A stretch of DNA of 64,000 nucleotides, from NCBI GenBank assembly GCA_965224325.1, contig CBDCYT010000018.1:16307-80306 (forward strand). The letters are read 5' to 3'. Made by a program: the position numbers and the translations under genes. The DNA comes from CBDCMJ01 sp965224325. Lineage in GTDB: Bacteria; Chloroflexota; Dehalococcoidia; Lucifugimonadales; UBA3495. Under the pieces are notes generated by a model. It was not told the origin of the DNA and did not search any database. It saw nothing but the letters and a program-made list of their open reading frames with translations. Positions 1-10,900 of this stretch are shown piece after piece (position 1 is the first letter of the stretch; every line of letters starts with the position of its first letter).

Positions 1-828
1 GGCGTTTCGTATTTGGGATCCTTGCGGCAAATACGTGAGTGTGCGGATAAGGTAAAGGACCGCCGGGTCCTTCGATTGGCAGAGGTCGGTATAGGCGTCG
101 CGCAGGGTTTGGTTGACGAACTTATCATCTTCTCTAATACCAAAGTCCTGGCGCACTGCCTCTTCAAGAGCGCTGCGGCAAGTCGTATGCTCTTTTAGAA
201 GCCAGTTCATGTACCAGTGGACTGAACGCTCTTTGCTCGTGTCTTCGGCGCCCCAATGGATATGCCTTCGACTGAACATAGCCTCTCGGACTTCGCGCTC
301 AACGCGCCCTGATACAGTCTCACGGCGACTGGCGAGGAATAGGCACCAAAGAGCACAAAGGATCTCCCTGTGTATTAGAGGCGAAATATACGGCATTGGG
401 CTTTCCCCTTTGCCGGTTTCCCCTATCGCCCAATATCGCAGCGACTCGAAGGCTTTTTCAGTACCTACCCTGGACAGGTAATCGTCAAGCGACCGGAATT
501 GCCCGAACCCTTTAGCGTTGACGTTGTACCCGTAGAAACCGACGGAGTCCTGGAATGCCATCGCCAAGTAGTCGCCCGACTCCTGATCGCGTCCTTTCAA
601 ATCACGATAGAGCCTGTGGAGACCATGAGTTTCTTCTACGGACCCGCCAGCCTCGTTGATAAGAGCCTTCAATCCTCTCTCAATCGCAAGGTGGGCTATG
701 GGCACGCGGTTGGTCAACTGGACAAGGTTTGCCTCGGGAATCAAGTCCCGGTGAATCGGCGCGGAGTCCAGAATGGCAATTACATCCTTTATTGATGCCC
801 GAATCTTGTATCTCTCCATTGTGTCCAT
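1..828 (-). CDS. Hypothetical protein with a HEPN-like N-terminal segment (partial, runs off window)
   Basis: An uninterrupted frame of 276 codons runs from ATG at 828 to the left edge of the window with no stop, so the C-terminus is missing. Residues about 42-75 (LAIERGLKALINEAGG, then HGLHRLYRDLKG) resemble the HEPN pattern of a helix with IEKALKALL followed by a His-Leu-Leu helix. HEPN proteins are often RNases or partners of minimal nucleotidyltransferases in toxin-antitoxin and defence loci, but the RX4-6H catalytic motif was not identified here. No partner is visible because the downstream side is outside the window. Function unproven; the open frame itself is convincing. Confidence 0.6.
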   Translation of the reverse strand, partial: MDTMERYKIRASIKDVIAILDSAPIHRDLIPEANLVQLTNRVPIAHLAIERGLKALINEAGGSVEETHGLHRLYRDLKGRDQESGDYLAMAFQDSVGFYGYNVNAKGFGQFRSLDDYLSRVGTEKAFESLRYWAIGETGKGESPMPYISPLIHREILCALWCLFLASRRETVSGRVEREVREAMFSRRHIHWGAEDTSKERSVHWYMNWLLKEHTTCRSALEEAVRQDFGIREDDKFVNQTLRDAYTDLCQSKDPAVLYLIRTLTYLPQGSQIRNA

Positions 829-978
829 GCTGTCCACACATTACACGACTCGACGAGCCATGGCGAATCAAGAATTTTTATGCCGACCAGAGGTTAATGA
901 AGTGGGGTTGATCTTATGACCGCTGCAAATGCTTCCTATATTCCCCTTGTGTGATTGGTCGCTGTCGCACTTCCACCT

Positions 979-1188
979 TCAGGCATGATAGCCTCTGGTT
1001 TTTGTTTGCGACCGTTCGACCCTCAGGGACCCGGCTCGCGTCTTAGCCCGACCATTGACCGTTAGTTTGCCGGTTGGGCGCACTCGCCGATGCTGCCGCT
1101 GTCTTCGCTTCGGATTGTTGGTGATGCCACGATGAGAGACTTTCCGCCCGACGCGGAAAGTATAGTTGTAAGTGTTTCTCCTTGCCAT
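979..1188 (-). CDS. Small GIY-YIG-like protein (69 aa)
   Basis: The product begins MARRNTYNYTFRVGRK and contains HRGITNNPKRRQRQH, the shape of small stand-alone GIY-YIG-like proteins common in defence islands (strand, then GIT with an Arg-rich helix). The ATG at 1188 was preferred over the in-frame ATG at 1233 because GGGAGAGAAG lies just upstream of it. The family is a nuclease fold, but the classical catalytic Tyr pair and Glu are not obvious, so activity cannot be claimed. It is rich in Arg/Lys, consistent with nucleic acid binding. It lies just downstream of the broken helicase on the same strand. Confidence 0.5.
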   Translation of the reverse strand: MARRNTYNYTFRVGRKVSHRGITNNPKRRQRQHRRVRPTGKLTVNGRAKTRAGSLRVERSQTKTRGYHA

Positions 1189-1276
1189 TGGAATCTTCTC
1201 TCCCAAAAGTAATCTAAGTGTCTCCCTTGTCATCTGAGGTTACTGGATTCGTTGGAACGGTTTAGTCAAGTCAGGA

Positions 1277-3490
1277 TTACGTTCGGAAATCGTCCAGAAA
1301 CTCCGAAGCAGGTTCAACGCCGGTGACCAGCAGGTGGTCCCGGGCACGGGTGCAGGCCACGTAGAGCAGGTTCCGCTCCGTGTTGTAAACCTCTTCCAGG
1401 TCAGCCTCATCAGCAATCGACTCGGGATTGGAGAGGAATTACTTCCGAGTCACAGGCCATTATCACAACGGCGCGGAACTCCAGGCCCTTGGCCAGGTGC
1501 ATGGTGCCAATTGCCAAACGGTCCTCAGTGGCTTCCATCTCATCGTCGAGCACCGCACACGGTATGGCCGAGAGTTTGACTGCCTGCACTGCCCGGCCAA
1601 TCTGGTCCAACGAGCGGACAAACACGCCAATCTCGCCGGGTTGCAGGCCCTCGGAGATTCTGGCAGTCAAACACTCCTTCACGGCAGCGCACTCGGCATC
1701 CTCGTCACCAAACACTTTGATAGTAGGCGTTGGACCGTTGAAGACGGAGACCGTGCCATTCCGTTCCTCATGGTGGCCGTCAACGTCGGAAATCTCCTGG
1801 TCCAACAGGCGGTCGGCATGAGTCCTGATTTGGTGGGAAGTGCGGTAGTTTATGCGCAGCGTCTGGGAGCGTCCACGAATATCAACGCCAAGTTCCTTCC
1901 AAGAGAAGGGCTGCTGGAAGATACGCTGGCCGAGGTCACCCGCGAAGAAGAGCCCGTTGGGTCGGCTTCCGGCCAAAGCGGCAAGAAACCTCAATTGAGC
2001 GACACTCACATCTTGGGCTTCGTCGACAACAATGTAGTCAAAGGGCGGTCGTTCCTGTCGTATAAGTTCCCGGGTCAACTGGCCAAACATCTCGGCCCTA
2101 AACTAAAGCCAAGGTGAAATGCGCAGATGGTGGGAGTCAAACGACCGAGCCGGGTCATTCTCAAAGTACGGATGAGAGGGATTTACTGTGGCAACCCAGC
2201 TGATCATCATCCCCGCTTAAATGTACATCCCACCTTGGCTTTAGTTTAGTTGTCAGTCCCTGTTCTCTTAAGCCTGACCTGACGTGATCGAAGGTCGGCC
2301 AAAGGGACTTCCGTTGCGTCTCTGATAACCGGCGGTAGCGGCCGATACGGGTTATGTCCCGATAGGCTTCCCAGGAGTTCAACTGCCAGGCGTCCACCAC
2401 CCTATCCCATTCCGTCAATAAAAAGTTCGGGGAGAAGTTGGTTCCTTTCGCTGCGGCGGCCTCGTTCACAAGGGCCCCGATGGTCTCCTGTGGGGCCAAT
2501 TGCACGGGACCCAACTCGGTTTCATACAGGCGGAGGGCTACGGTATCCAGAGAATCAACTGAGATACTGCCCTCGGGCTGCGGGGCCTGGTGGACCAGCA
2601 GTTGCAGCTTGGTCCTCAACAGGTTCGCCAGCGCATCGGAGAAGGTAGTGAGCAAGACCCGCGAACCGGGGGTGGACTTGGCGAGAAACGCCGCCCGGTG
2701 AAGGGCCACGACGGTCTTTCCGGTGCCGGCGGAACCGGATACCCTGGCCGGTCCGTTGTAGCTTCGCTCGACGAGGCCCACCTGGGCCGGATGGAGAAAG
2801 ATTGTCCACTTCTCCCAGGGATACTCCAGAGCTTCCTGAAGTTCCTCGACGTTGCGCATGACACGGAAGCGGCGCAGCGCGTCGGGGTGGGCGAAGGGGT
2901 CGGCGCCGGAAGGCGCGGGCAGGGACGGTTGCGGCGTCTTGCCAACGGCGAGTTCCAGCAGGGCCTCCGCTGCCTCCGCCGGCAGGTGGTCGGCGAGGTC
3001 CAGCACGCTGTCCTCATTGGCGGCCTTGACATCCTCTAGCCACTCTACCGGTACTCCGTAACCCAGTAGTTCGTCGTCCGGGACGTGGAAAAAAAGCTGC
3101 GCCTTTGGCGGGGCTTGGGTCTCCTCCTCCACGTACACGGGAACCGCAATCTCCTGGACGATTTCCCGCAGCTCCACCAGTTGGGCGGCACCGGTGGCAG
3201 GATGGGCCTCCAGCTTCCGGCGCTCGGCCCAACGGTAGGCATCGTCGTGGCGGGCGCACGTAGCAGAGGACGACATTCTCCCCGGCCCGGTGCAGGATGA
3301 TGCGCAGGTCCAAGTTTACCCGGGCCGACCAGAAATTCGGATCGCTCGCGCCGGTTAGACGGTGCAAGCCGAGGCCAGGGTGCGCGAGGTTAGTCTGCAA
3401 GTCAAAGGCGGCGGTCTTGGCCGCCTTTTGATGTTCGTTAGTGAGCCTCGCCAAGCTGGAAGTGAAGGTGTCGGCTATGCGGAATTGCAT
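1277..3490 (-). pseudogene. RelE/ParE-like N-terminus fused to UvrD/Rep-type helicase, broken in three places
   Basis: Reading leftward from 3490, the N-terminus (MQFRIADTFTSSLARL) and SARVNLDLRIILHRAG look like the RelE/ParE-like domain found in front of UvrD-like helicases. The frame breaks near 3250-3258, where removal of one C restores continuity into DDAYRWAERRKLEAHP. Next come Walker A (VSGSAGTGKTVVALHRAA) and, after the MITE at 2101-2246, the DEAQD box (YIVVDEAQDVS) and helicase motifs. A second frameshift near 1415-1425 separates the last part, EEVYNTERNLLYVACTRARD, which ends at TAA 1277. Removing the MITE plus one TA rejoins the frame exactly. Family membership is clear and the gene is surely inactive as a single protein. 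Confidence 0.85.
2101..2246. mobile_element. 146-bp MITE (IS630-type ends) inserted in the helicase gene
   Basis: The element is bounded by perfect 16-bp inverted repeats AACTAAAGCCAAGGTG and flanked by TA on each side (2099-2100 and 2247-2248), the target duplication of IS630/Tc1-mariner elements. An apparently identical 146-bp copy lies at 33659-33804. The ends match those of the IS630-family element at 35240-36474 (AACCAAAGCCAAGGTG) at 15 of 16 positions, so that transposase is the likely source of mobility. The element has no coding capacity. Excision with one TA would restore the helicase reading frame (ACA ACT AGG GCC GAG ATG). Confidence 0.9.
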
Positions 3491-3518
3491 TTGTGACTCT
3501 TGTCGAGTTCCGCTACTT

Positions 3519-4415
3519 CTAATCCATCATCTGCCAATCTTGACGGGCAGATTCGACCCTCAATAATCTTTCTTGCACGCTCTCTAATCGCTGGTGTAGT
3601 GGTTCCGCATCAGGCAGGTCAAAGTACTTGTCCAAGTAGGCCCGAGCTGCTTCGACGACGAAGATGCCAACCGGGCTGAGAAGTTCACCATCAGTAGTGA
3701 GTCGGTCGTAATTGGGTTCAAACCCATCGCCCTTGGGCAGGAGATGGTTTTTGACCAGATCGACCCAGTCCCCATGAATCGCGTGTGAAGGTATTCTTTC
3801 TAATACTGTGCATGCTGGCCAGTCATACCCGAGGGCCGTAAGTTTATCCCGGAAACTACCGCCCCACCTTCCGGCTTTCGGGTTAATTTCCTCGACTGTT
3901 AGACCCGACTGATCGCACGTGTCCTTTATCGAATTGAGCATACCCTGTTCGATTGTCAGTTGTTCTCCGCCCCTGGCCATTACATTTTCCTGAATCGTGT
4001 CGTAGAGCTCGCGTTCTGCTACAAGACCGTTCTTAACGAATTTGTCGTAGACTTCATTATCGTCTTTGAGCAACAAGTACCGCAGATTGACCGCGGATTC
4101 GATGATGCACCTGTTCAATGCTTGAACTGTTTCACCGTGCTCAGTGTCCGCTGACAACTTGACCGCCGAAACCATGTACTTGGTTATACGAACCAACAAT
4201 CCGGCACAAATGGCCTGATTCCGATTTAATTTGATTGCATCCGCAGTATCACCGAAATGTACGGCACTACTAATACACACCAAGCCTCCGGCTTCTTTGT
4301 AAAGCTCGTACACCAAAGATCCGAATTGGTCGTCTGTTCCGCAGGCCTCAAGCATTTCCTCGGTTACTTCTACCGGAGGTCCCACCAGGCCTCCCACTTC
4401 ATCATGGAATTCCAT
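3519..4415 (-). CDS. Hypothetical protein, possibly DUF5677-like (about 298 aa)
   Basis: A soluble, mostly helical protein of ordinary composition. The stretch QALNRCIIESAVNLRYLL and the later IPSHAIHGDWVDL resemble DUF5677-type proteins, which are uncharacterised and frequent in defence islands. The assignment is by appearance only. The GTG at 4418 directly precedes the ATG at 4415 that I take as start. It sits between the methyltransferase gene (ends 4497) and the helicase pseudogene on the same strand, so it could be the last gene of the leftward operon, but no functional link is visible. Confidence 0.6.
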   Translation of the reverse strand: MEFHDEVGGLVGPPVEVTEEMLEACGTDDQFGSLVYELYKEAGGLVCISSAVHFGDTADAIKLNRNQAICAGLLVRITKYMVSAVKLSADTEHGETVQALNRCIIESAVNLRYLLLKDDNEVYDKFVKNGLVAERELYDTIQENVMARGGEQLTIEQGMLNSIKDTCDQSGLTVEEINPKAGRWGGSFRDKLTALGYDWPACTVLERIPSHAIHGDWVDLVKNHLLPKGDGFEPNYDRLTTDGELLSPVGIFVVEAARAYLDKYFDLPDAEPLHQRLESVQERLLRVESARQDWQMMD

Positions 4416-4496
4416 CACAATACCTAAAATTCCTCGTCTCAGTAATAACGTCTCCCTTCACCAACCCTGAGTGAACCTGTACGGGCAAGCCTATTA

Positions 4497-7466
4497 TCAC
4501 CCCACCCTAAACACCTTCATCACCTCGTCGCCCAGGTGGTTGATTACCTTGACCGCTATCCGCCCCGACTCCGGGCGGGGGAACGGCCGCGACGTGGCGC
4601 TGTGCAGAGTGGCCCAGGCGTCCTCGTCGATCTCGGCACGCAGGGTGGTCTTCAGGGACTTGTAGGGGTCGCTGGCGCCCAAGAAATAGGCATGGCGGAC
4701 GAAGAAACTCTCCTGGTTGTAGTCGGTGTCGATGAACCAGCAGGCGATGCCGTCCGGCCCGTCGCTGCGCACCTCGCCGGTGTTGGGGTGGAACACGTCC
4801 ACGCCGTTCACCCGTACCTGTAGCTGTCCGTCCTCGGCGTCCAGCACGTCGATGTCCGGCTCGCCGAAGATGACAAACAGGTTGCCGTTGCCGGTGTTCT
4901 TCAGCTCACCGGCCATGTGCAGGTCGGCGTTCATGCGGGCCTTCAGCACCGGGATGCGGCCCAGGCTCTCGAACTCGGTCGTGTGGGCGTCGTAGTTGAA
5001 GGCACAGGCGACCAGTACGTCGAACCCGCACTCGGCGGCCTCCCGCGCTGCCTCCACCAGGTCAGGGCGGGAGACGGTGCCGAACTCCGGGCCGATGAAG
5101 ATGCCCGCCCGCTTCTCCGGGCCGGACGCCACAGTGTCATCTTCCTCGCCAACGCTGCCCCACTCTACGTATCGCCCTTCAGCACAGACAAATCGGCCAG
5201 GCTGGGCATTGAGGGAGGTGAAGGTTATCCGGTCTTCCTTGTGGGCCTGCTGGACACCGGAGCGTTTCAGGTTTTCCAGGATGACCTGGCCGAAGTCGTA
5301 GCCAGTGCCATAGCCGTTTTTCGGTTCGGCCACGCCGTCGATAACGTCGCCGTTCTCGTTCACTCCCAGCACCCGGTGGGGTGAGATGCTCTCCACGGTG
5401 AAGGGGCCGGCGACGCGCACCTTGCTGTTGTCGGTATAGGGCTTGTCATACAAATACTCGTAGTCGGCGCGGGCGGCAATGGATGTGTCGATTTCCTTCT
5501 GGCGTTCGATGCGCAGCTTCCACCATTCTTCGTGCAGTTGGGTTGCAGCCGGTTCCCATGGGTCACGCGGCTGGCTGGGCACGTCGGCTTTGGACCTGTA
5601 GTCCCGTTCCAGGGCGCGGTTAATGTTGGACAACAACTTCAATATGTCCATCGCGTCGTCGATATGCTGCAGCAGATGCCATGACTCGGAGGCAATACCA
5701 GTCCACGGGTCTCCAGCATCCCGGGAAATCTCCCACTCTTCCCACTGCTGACCAAGGGCTCGGTTAAGCTGTTCCCGCAACGGTTCCAGCTTTTCCTGGT
5801 ATTCCTCGTAAATGACGTCGATTTCGGCATTGTTGGCGATGTCCCGCAGGGTGATGTGAGGCACCCGCTCGCAGACGAACCCCAGCCGGACGTTGCCGTA
5901 TATGGGCATCTCTGATGGGGCGCGCCGCGAGATTTCGGCCTCCTTCAACTGGCCGTCGCGGCTGTCGGCTAGAATGTAGTAGGGATAGCGAGCGCCCATA
6001 ATGCGGGCGCGGGCCAGGGCCAGGGCGACGCGGGAAGTGTCGATGGTGATCCACCGCCGACCCCAATGCTCGGCTACATATGCGGTGGTGCCGGAGCCGC
6101 AGGTGGGGTCCAGTACCAGGTCGCCGGGGTCGGTGGTCATCAGGATACAGCGTTTAATCGCTTCCGTGGAAGTTTGAACTACATAGACTTTGGGATCTGT
6201 CCTGCTCTGAACCCCTCCAATATCCATCCATGCCGCATTAGCTGGATAAGTCGAGAAGTCATCGATAAAACGAATGAACCTGAGAGATCCTTGCGCCATG
6301 TAAATGCGTGAGGCCTTCGACAGTCGCGTCAAGCCAGTTGGTGTTGTCTTGTAGGTCCCACTAAATTCACGACCATTGCACGAAAACGCAAACAGCGGGT
6401 TGCCCTGACTGGTCAAGTTGTCGTCGACCCATATCTTGGCACCGGCTGGAATAGTAGATGGGTCGGAACGTTCATCGGCGGTCATTGGCCTGATTCTATA
6501 GTCGGCGAGCTGAATCCTATTGTATTTAGTAGCTCCGCTCTCACCCGCCTCTTTCTTGTTCAGCGGCTGCCGGAATTTCGTAACTTGCCGGTCTTTCCCA
6601 TACCACAATATGTAGTCGCAGATTCCAGTTAGATAGTTGGTCGCATATCCGCTTGTCTTAGCAAACGATATCTGACTGATGAAATTATTCTCGCCGAATA
6701 CTTCATCCATAAGCGTCCGCACACGGTGGACGTTTTCGTCGCCGATCTGCACGAAGATGGAGCCAGACCCGGTCAGCAGGTCGCGGGCTACGGTGAGGCG
6801 GTCGCGCAGGTAGGTCAGGTAGGAGTGGATGCCGTCGCGCCAGGTGTCGCGGAAGGCCTTGACCTGCTCCGGCTCGCGGGTGATGTGGTCGCGGTTGCCG
6901 TCGCGGACGTCGTGGCTGGTGGTGGACCACTGGAAGTTGGAGTTGAACCGGATGCCGTAGGGTGGGTCGATGTAGATGCACTGCACCTTGCCCTGCAACC
7001 CCTCCCGCTCGGACAGCGAGGCCATCACCTGAAGGCTGTCGCCAAGAATCATTCGGTTGGTCCAGTTGGCATCGTGCTGGTAGAACTCGGTGCGGTCGGC
7101 GCCTTCGGGCAGCCCGTTGAAGTCGGCGAACATATCAATCTGGTGCTCGTCCGCTTCCCGGTTCTCCCGGGACTGGCGCAGCAGGTCGGCGATGAGAGCC
7201 TTGGGGTGAACCTTCTCCTGGATGTACAGGGGCGGCACGTTCACCACCAGGTCGTCCAGGTCCTGCTCGTCCTTACCCCGCCAGACCAGTTGGGGGTCCA
7301 GGTCGCGGTTGCGCCGCTGGTAGGCCACCCGCAGGGGCGAGTCCTGCCCCTCCCTCACCGGCGACTGGTACTCGGCGGTGGGAATGTTGGTGCGGGTGTC
7401 CTCCTCGTGGCGCAGCGCTTCCACAGACTTGCCGGCGGCGCTCCGAGTTCCTCTGGGCCTGGGCAT
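4497..7466 (-). CDS. Type III Mod-like site-specific DNA methyltransferase (989 aa)
   Basis: The protein transfers a methyl group from S-adenosylmethionine to DNA, probably to adenine N6. Motif IV DPPY is at residues 167-170 (CIYIDPPYGIRF) and motif I at about 453-460 (DPTCGSGTTAYVAE); this order, IV before I, is the beta class typical of Mod subunits. The long C-terminal part beyond residue 550 probably carries target recognition and partner contacts. The start is supported by GGAGG upstream of ATG 7466. It lies 27 bp after the PIN gene, and with the helicase-nuclease at 7897-11289 it forms a restriction-modification operon. No disruption is seen. Confidence 0.88.
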   Translation of the reverse strand: MPRPRGTRSAAGKSVEALRHEEDTRTNIPTAEYQSPVREGQDSPLRVAYQRRNRDLDPQLVWRGKDEQDLDDLVVNVPPLYIQEKVHPKALIADLLRQSRENREADEHQIDMFADFNGLPEGADRTEFYQHDANWTNRMILGDSLQVMASLSEREGLQGKVQCIYIDPPYGIRFNSNFQWSTTSHDVRDGNRDHITREPEQVKAFRDTWRDGIHSYLTYLRDRLTVARDLLTGSGSIFVQIGDENVHRVRTLMDEVFGENNFISQISFAKTSGYATNYLTGICDYILWYGKDRQVTKFRQPLNKKEAGESGATKYNRIQLADYRIRPMTADERSDPSTIPAGAKIWVDDNLTSQGNPLFAFSCNGREFSGTYKTTPTGLTRLSKASRIYMAQGSLRFIRFIDDFSTYPANAAWMDIGGVQSRTDPKVYVVQTSTEAIKRCILMTTDPGDLVLDPTCGSGTTAYVAEHWGRRWITIDTSRVALALARARIMGARYPYYILADSRDGQLKEAEISRRAPSEMPIYGNVRLGFVCERVPHITLRDIANNAEIDVIYEEYQEKLEPLREQLNRALGQQWEEWEISRDAGDPWTGIASESWHLLQHIDDAMDILKLLSNINRALERDYRSKADVPSQPRDPWEPAATQLHEEWWKLRIERQKEIDTSIAARADYEYLYDKPYTDNSKVRVAGPFTVESISPHRVLGVNENGDVIDGVAEPKNGYGTGYDFGQVILENLKRSGVQQAHKEDRITFTSLNAQPGRFVCAEGRYVEWGSVGEEDDTVASGPEKRAGIFIGPEFGTVSRPDLVEAAREAAECGFDVLVACAFNYDAHTTEFESLGRIPVLKARMNADLHMAGELKNTGNGNLFVIFGEPDIDVLDAEDGQLQVRVNGVDVFHPNTGEVRSDGPDGIACWFIDTDYNQESFFVRHAYFLGASDPYKSLKTTLRAEIDEDAWATLHSATSRPFPRPESGRIAVKVINHLGDEVMKVFRVG

Positions 7467-7493
7467 ATTGGTTTCCTCCTATAGGGCTCAGCG

Positions 7494-7910
7494 TCAACGC
7501 AATGGTACAACTTCCAGCGCAGTCCCATCGGCCAGGCGGTAGATGTAAAATTCTTCATCGAGAGTGAACACGCGGCGAATAGAACGACTCTCCGCTACTG
7601 CGATCAATGACGAGTCGGCCAAGTCCATCGGCGTGTCTTGGTACCCCAGCATCAATTCGGCCATCCGGTCGGCTTCTGAATCAGTCGTTGAATGAATTTC
7701 CAGCCTTCCATCCCGGCGCATATCCCAAAGATTATCCTGTAGCCGATGCCCGCCGCCACGTCCCAGGAAGTGCATGGCCTCGGTGAAACACGGCCAAGTA
7801 GTGAGCATCTCTTCCGTCCCCAGGAACCGCATCGCTTCAAGACAAACTGCTCGGTAGGAATCATTGGAGTTTATCAGGGCAACCAAAGGCCCGGTATCAG
7901 TCAGTATCAT
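7494..7910 (-). CDS. PIN-domain ribonuclease-like protein between res and mod
   Basis: From ATG 7910 the product starts MILTDTGPLVALINSND, with the first PIN acidic residue in TDTGPL. Further acidic positions lie in CFTEAMHFL, DLADSSLIAVAE and TLDEEFYIYRL. PIN proteins are metal-dependent RNases and usually toxins. The start overlaps the end of the upstream nuclease gene by 14 nt (ATG 7910 against stop at 7897), so translation is probably coupled; longer upstream starts would lie wholly inside that gene. No antitoxin is adjacent, so this may be a component of the restriction operon rather than a toxin-antitoxin toxin. That role is inference. Confidence 0.75.
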   Translation of the reverse strand: MILTDTGPLVALINSNDSYRAVCLEAMRFLGTEEMLTTWPCFTEAMHFLGRGGGHRLQDNLWDMRRDGRLEIHSTTDSEADRMAELMLGYQDTPMDLADSSLIAVAESRSIRRVFTLDEEFYIYRLADGTALEVVPLR

Positions 7911-10900
7911 TGGTGTCGGGTTGAGGATCAGGACCGCTGGAAGTCGAAGAGCCGGGGTTATGCCGCTCCATGTGCTGGCGTTCATGCTCCAGAACACGGA
8001 GGTAGCGTTCTCGTCCTTCTTCACTGACGTGACTCTCGTGTTCCAGGAACAAAAGATAACGTTCCTGTTGGCTCAAGTTCCGTTGGCTTTCGCACAGTCC
8101 ACGCTCGAATTCCAGGAATTTCATCATGCGCTCGCCTTGGCTCCGATGCTGCTCTACAAGAAAATCCGCATATTCCTCACTTCTGCGACGTGAGATGTCC
8201 TCGACCTGGGGTTCACCGCCACCAGCGTCGGACAGCCAACCGGCAGCTTTATACGATGCGACGCTTTCCTGTTGGTCCGTTATACCGGCAACCAGGGAGT
8301 TGAAGCCGGATTCGATGTCGTATACGTCGGTGAACTCGGCGAAGGCCCACCGGCCATACTCGCCCAGGGCGTTGACGCCGGGCAGCCAGTAGGCTTCCAT
8401 CGTGTTCTTCTTTTCCCTGGCGTCCTCGCCACGGTAGCCCTTGATTTCCACGATAAGGTTCAGCGGGTCGTCCTGCCCGTCGTCCACTTGCACGATGAAG
8501 TCGGGGATATAAGTGCGCGGAGTTGACCCATACAGGTAAGGGACCTCCAGTCCCAGGTTGTGGTTCTTCATGTATGCTTTCACCAGAGGGTGAGCCTCTA
8601 CTGCTCGGCAGAACTCAGCTTCCCAATCGCTGTCCAGCACGGCCAGGTTTACGTGGCACTTCCGGGAGTCGGTGGTCCAGAGGCCGGTCCTGGAAGTGGT
8701 GAAGTTTACGTGCCGCGTTGAGCCAGTGGAGTTGTAGGAGTCCAGCAGCGCCTTGATGGACCGCTCCCCCTGGCTGCTGGTAATGGCGGCGGTGATCCGG
8801 TTGCAGGCCATGTCCGCCAATGACTGGTACATTAGCTGGGCCGGAAAAGTCCCGCCTCGGCAGACCAGGCAGGTGTCCAGCCACTGTTTGACCACGTTTC
8901 TCAGCTTGCCGAACAGGTGCATCTTGATGTCCTGGTTGGGGTCTCGCCACTTGGTTTCCAGTAGCCGCTTGGTCAGGTGCAGCACCAGGCTGGAAGTGCG
9001 AAGGTCGCCGGTGTGGACCAGGTTCAGGTCAACGCCTTCGCCAATGATTCCCTCGTTCCTAGTCTGCGTCGGTCCGACAAGGTCCGGCGTCAAGTCCAGC
9101 CTGGAGTCGCCAGTGAAGTTGGCGATCAGGTCTTCCTTGGGTGGGTCTTCCCGGTAGCCGGAGACACGGGGGAAGGTTATCTCCAGGTGGTCCCGCTCGG
9201 GACGCATGGCTCTAACGTGCACCGTCTGGCGCGGCTTGCCCGGGCCGACCACCACCGGCCGAGCGGTGAAATCAAAGGGTATGCCCAGCACGTCGGCGTA
9301 TTCTACGTTGAACCTGTTCTCTTCGTTCAGGTCGTAGGACTGGCGCCGCAGCGCCCGCCCGACTACCTGCTCGCACAGGAGTTGGGTGCCGAAGGCCCGC
9401 ACCCCCAGGACGTGAGTCACAGTGTTGGCGTCCCAGCCCTCGGTGAGCATGGACACCGACACGACGCACCTGATGGACTCGCCCAGCCGTTCCTCTTTGC
9501 CGACGGTGTTCATCACTTCCCGCAATAACTCCTGTTCCGTGATGTTGTCCGCCTCTTCCCGGTTGCCGGAACGTTCCTGCCGTTCCCACCGGAACCTTTC
9601 GATTTGAGCAGCTGCGGCGCGGCGAAAGTCATCGCTGAGCTTGTCGCCGGACTCCAGTTGTTGGCTGTCGATCAGCAAAGTACGGGGAATTGGGTAACGG
9701 TTATCGTATTCGTCGAAGTTGCGGAATAGCGGCAGCCGCCCGTTTTGCACAGAGGTAGAACCATCGTCGTTTTCCCGTTCAAATCCTGAAACGTAGTCAT
9801 AGACCAGCTTGGAAGTTGAAGTGTTGTTGCAGACCACAATGAAGCAGGGCGGCACCGTCGCTCCGCTCCCCTTCCACTGGTCATACGTAGTCTTGTAGTG
9901 CCCGTATAGGGCTTCCAGGGCCGTCAGCAAAGGTGTGGGCAAATCGAGGGGGTCCAGGTTCACGGCCCGGTTCCGGCCAGCTCGGGGCATGGCTTCCCGG
10001 ATATGCTCCCACAAGTTGCGGAAGACCGGGACCTGCTCACCGGGGATGTTGTCGGCCACCGGGACCCGGGGCAGCTTAACAATGCCGCATTCGATGGCGT
10101 CCATCAGCGAGAAGTCGCTCACGGTCCAGGGGAAAAGAGTTCCCTCGGCGTAACCAGAGCCGCGGAGGAAGAAAGGAGTCGCCGACAGGTCCACCACCTG
10201 CCGGAGACCCAGCTTGCGCTTGACAATCTCCAAGCCGGAAATCCACACCCGGGCCTCTTCGCTGTTCTTGGCAGCCTCCTGCTTTTCTTCCGCGGTCAAG
10301 GGCCTTTCGTCGTCTTCACCCGGCTTAAGTCGGTAGCAATGGTGTCCTTCGTCGTTCAGGGCCATTACGTTCTTTATGCCCATCAGTTCGGGCATCACCC
10401 GCTGGACCATCTGCCCTTCGGTTTCAAGCGTTTCCAGGGGCTGTCCCGGTCCTTGCAGCAGCGCGCGCCCCCCGCTGGAAACTTCAAGACGCTCCCGCAA
10501 CCGCAAGGCATGGTAGTTAGTGATGACAATCTTGGCCCGCTGGAGGTCCTCCAACATTTCGCCCGGCACCAGTTCACGGCTGGCGTAATAGCTGTCCGGG
10601 TCATTGGGCTGGAGGACTCGAAGGCGGTCCTTGATGGTCAAGCCAGGGGCCACCACCAGGAACCCGCGAGTAAATCTCCGACTATTGGGATGGCGAACGG
10701 CATTGATGGTCTGCCAGGCGATAATCATGGCCATGACGGTGGTCTTGCCAGCGCCGGTCGCCAGTTTCAAGGCAATCCGAAGCAATTCCGGGTTGGCTTC
10801 GTTATTGACGTCGGCCAACCGGTTCAGGACCCTCCTGTCTGCCGCACTCAGCTTTGGGGCAACCTCCGTAAGCCAGATGAGAGTTTCCACAGCCTCGACT

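Noticed and set aside
1428..2117. 229-aa plus-strand ORF opposite the helicase
   Set aside because: Antisense shadow of the UvrD-like coding frame; it lacks a ribosome binding site and any family motif.
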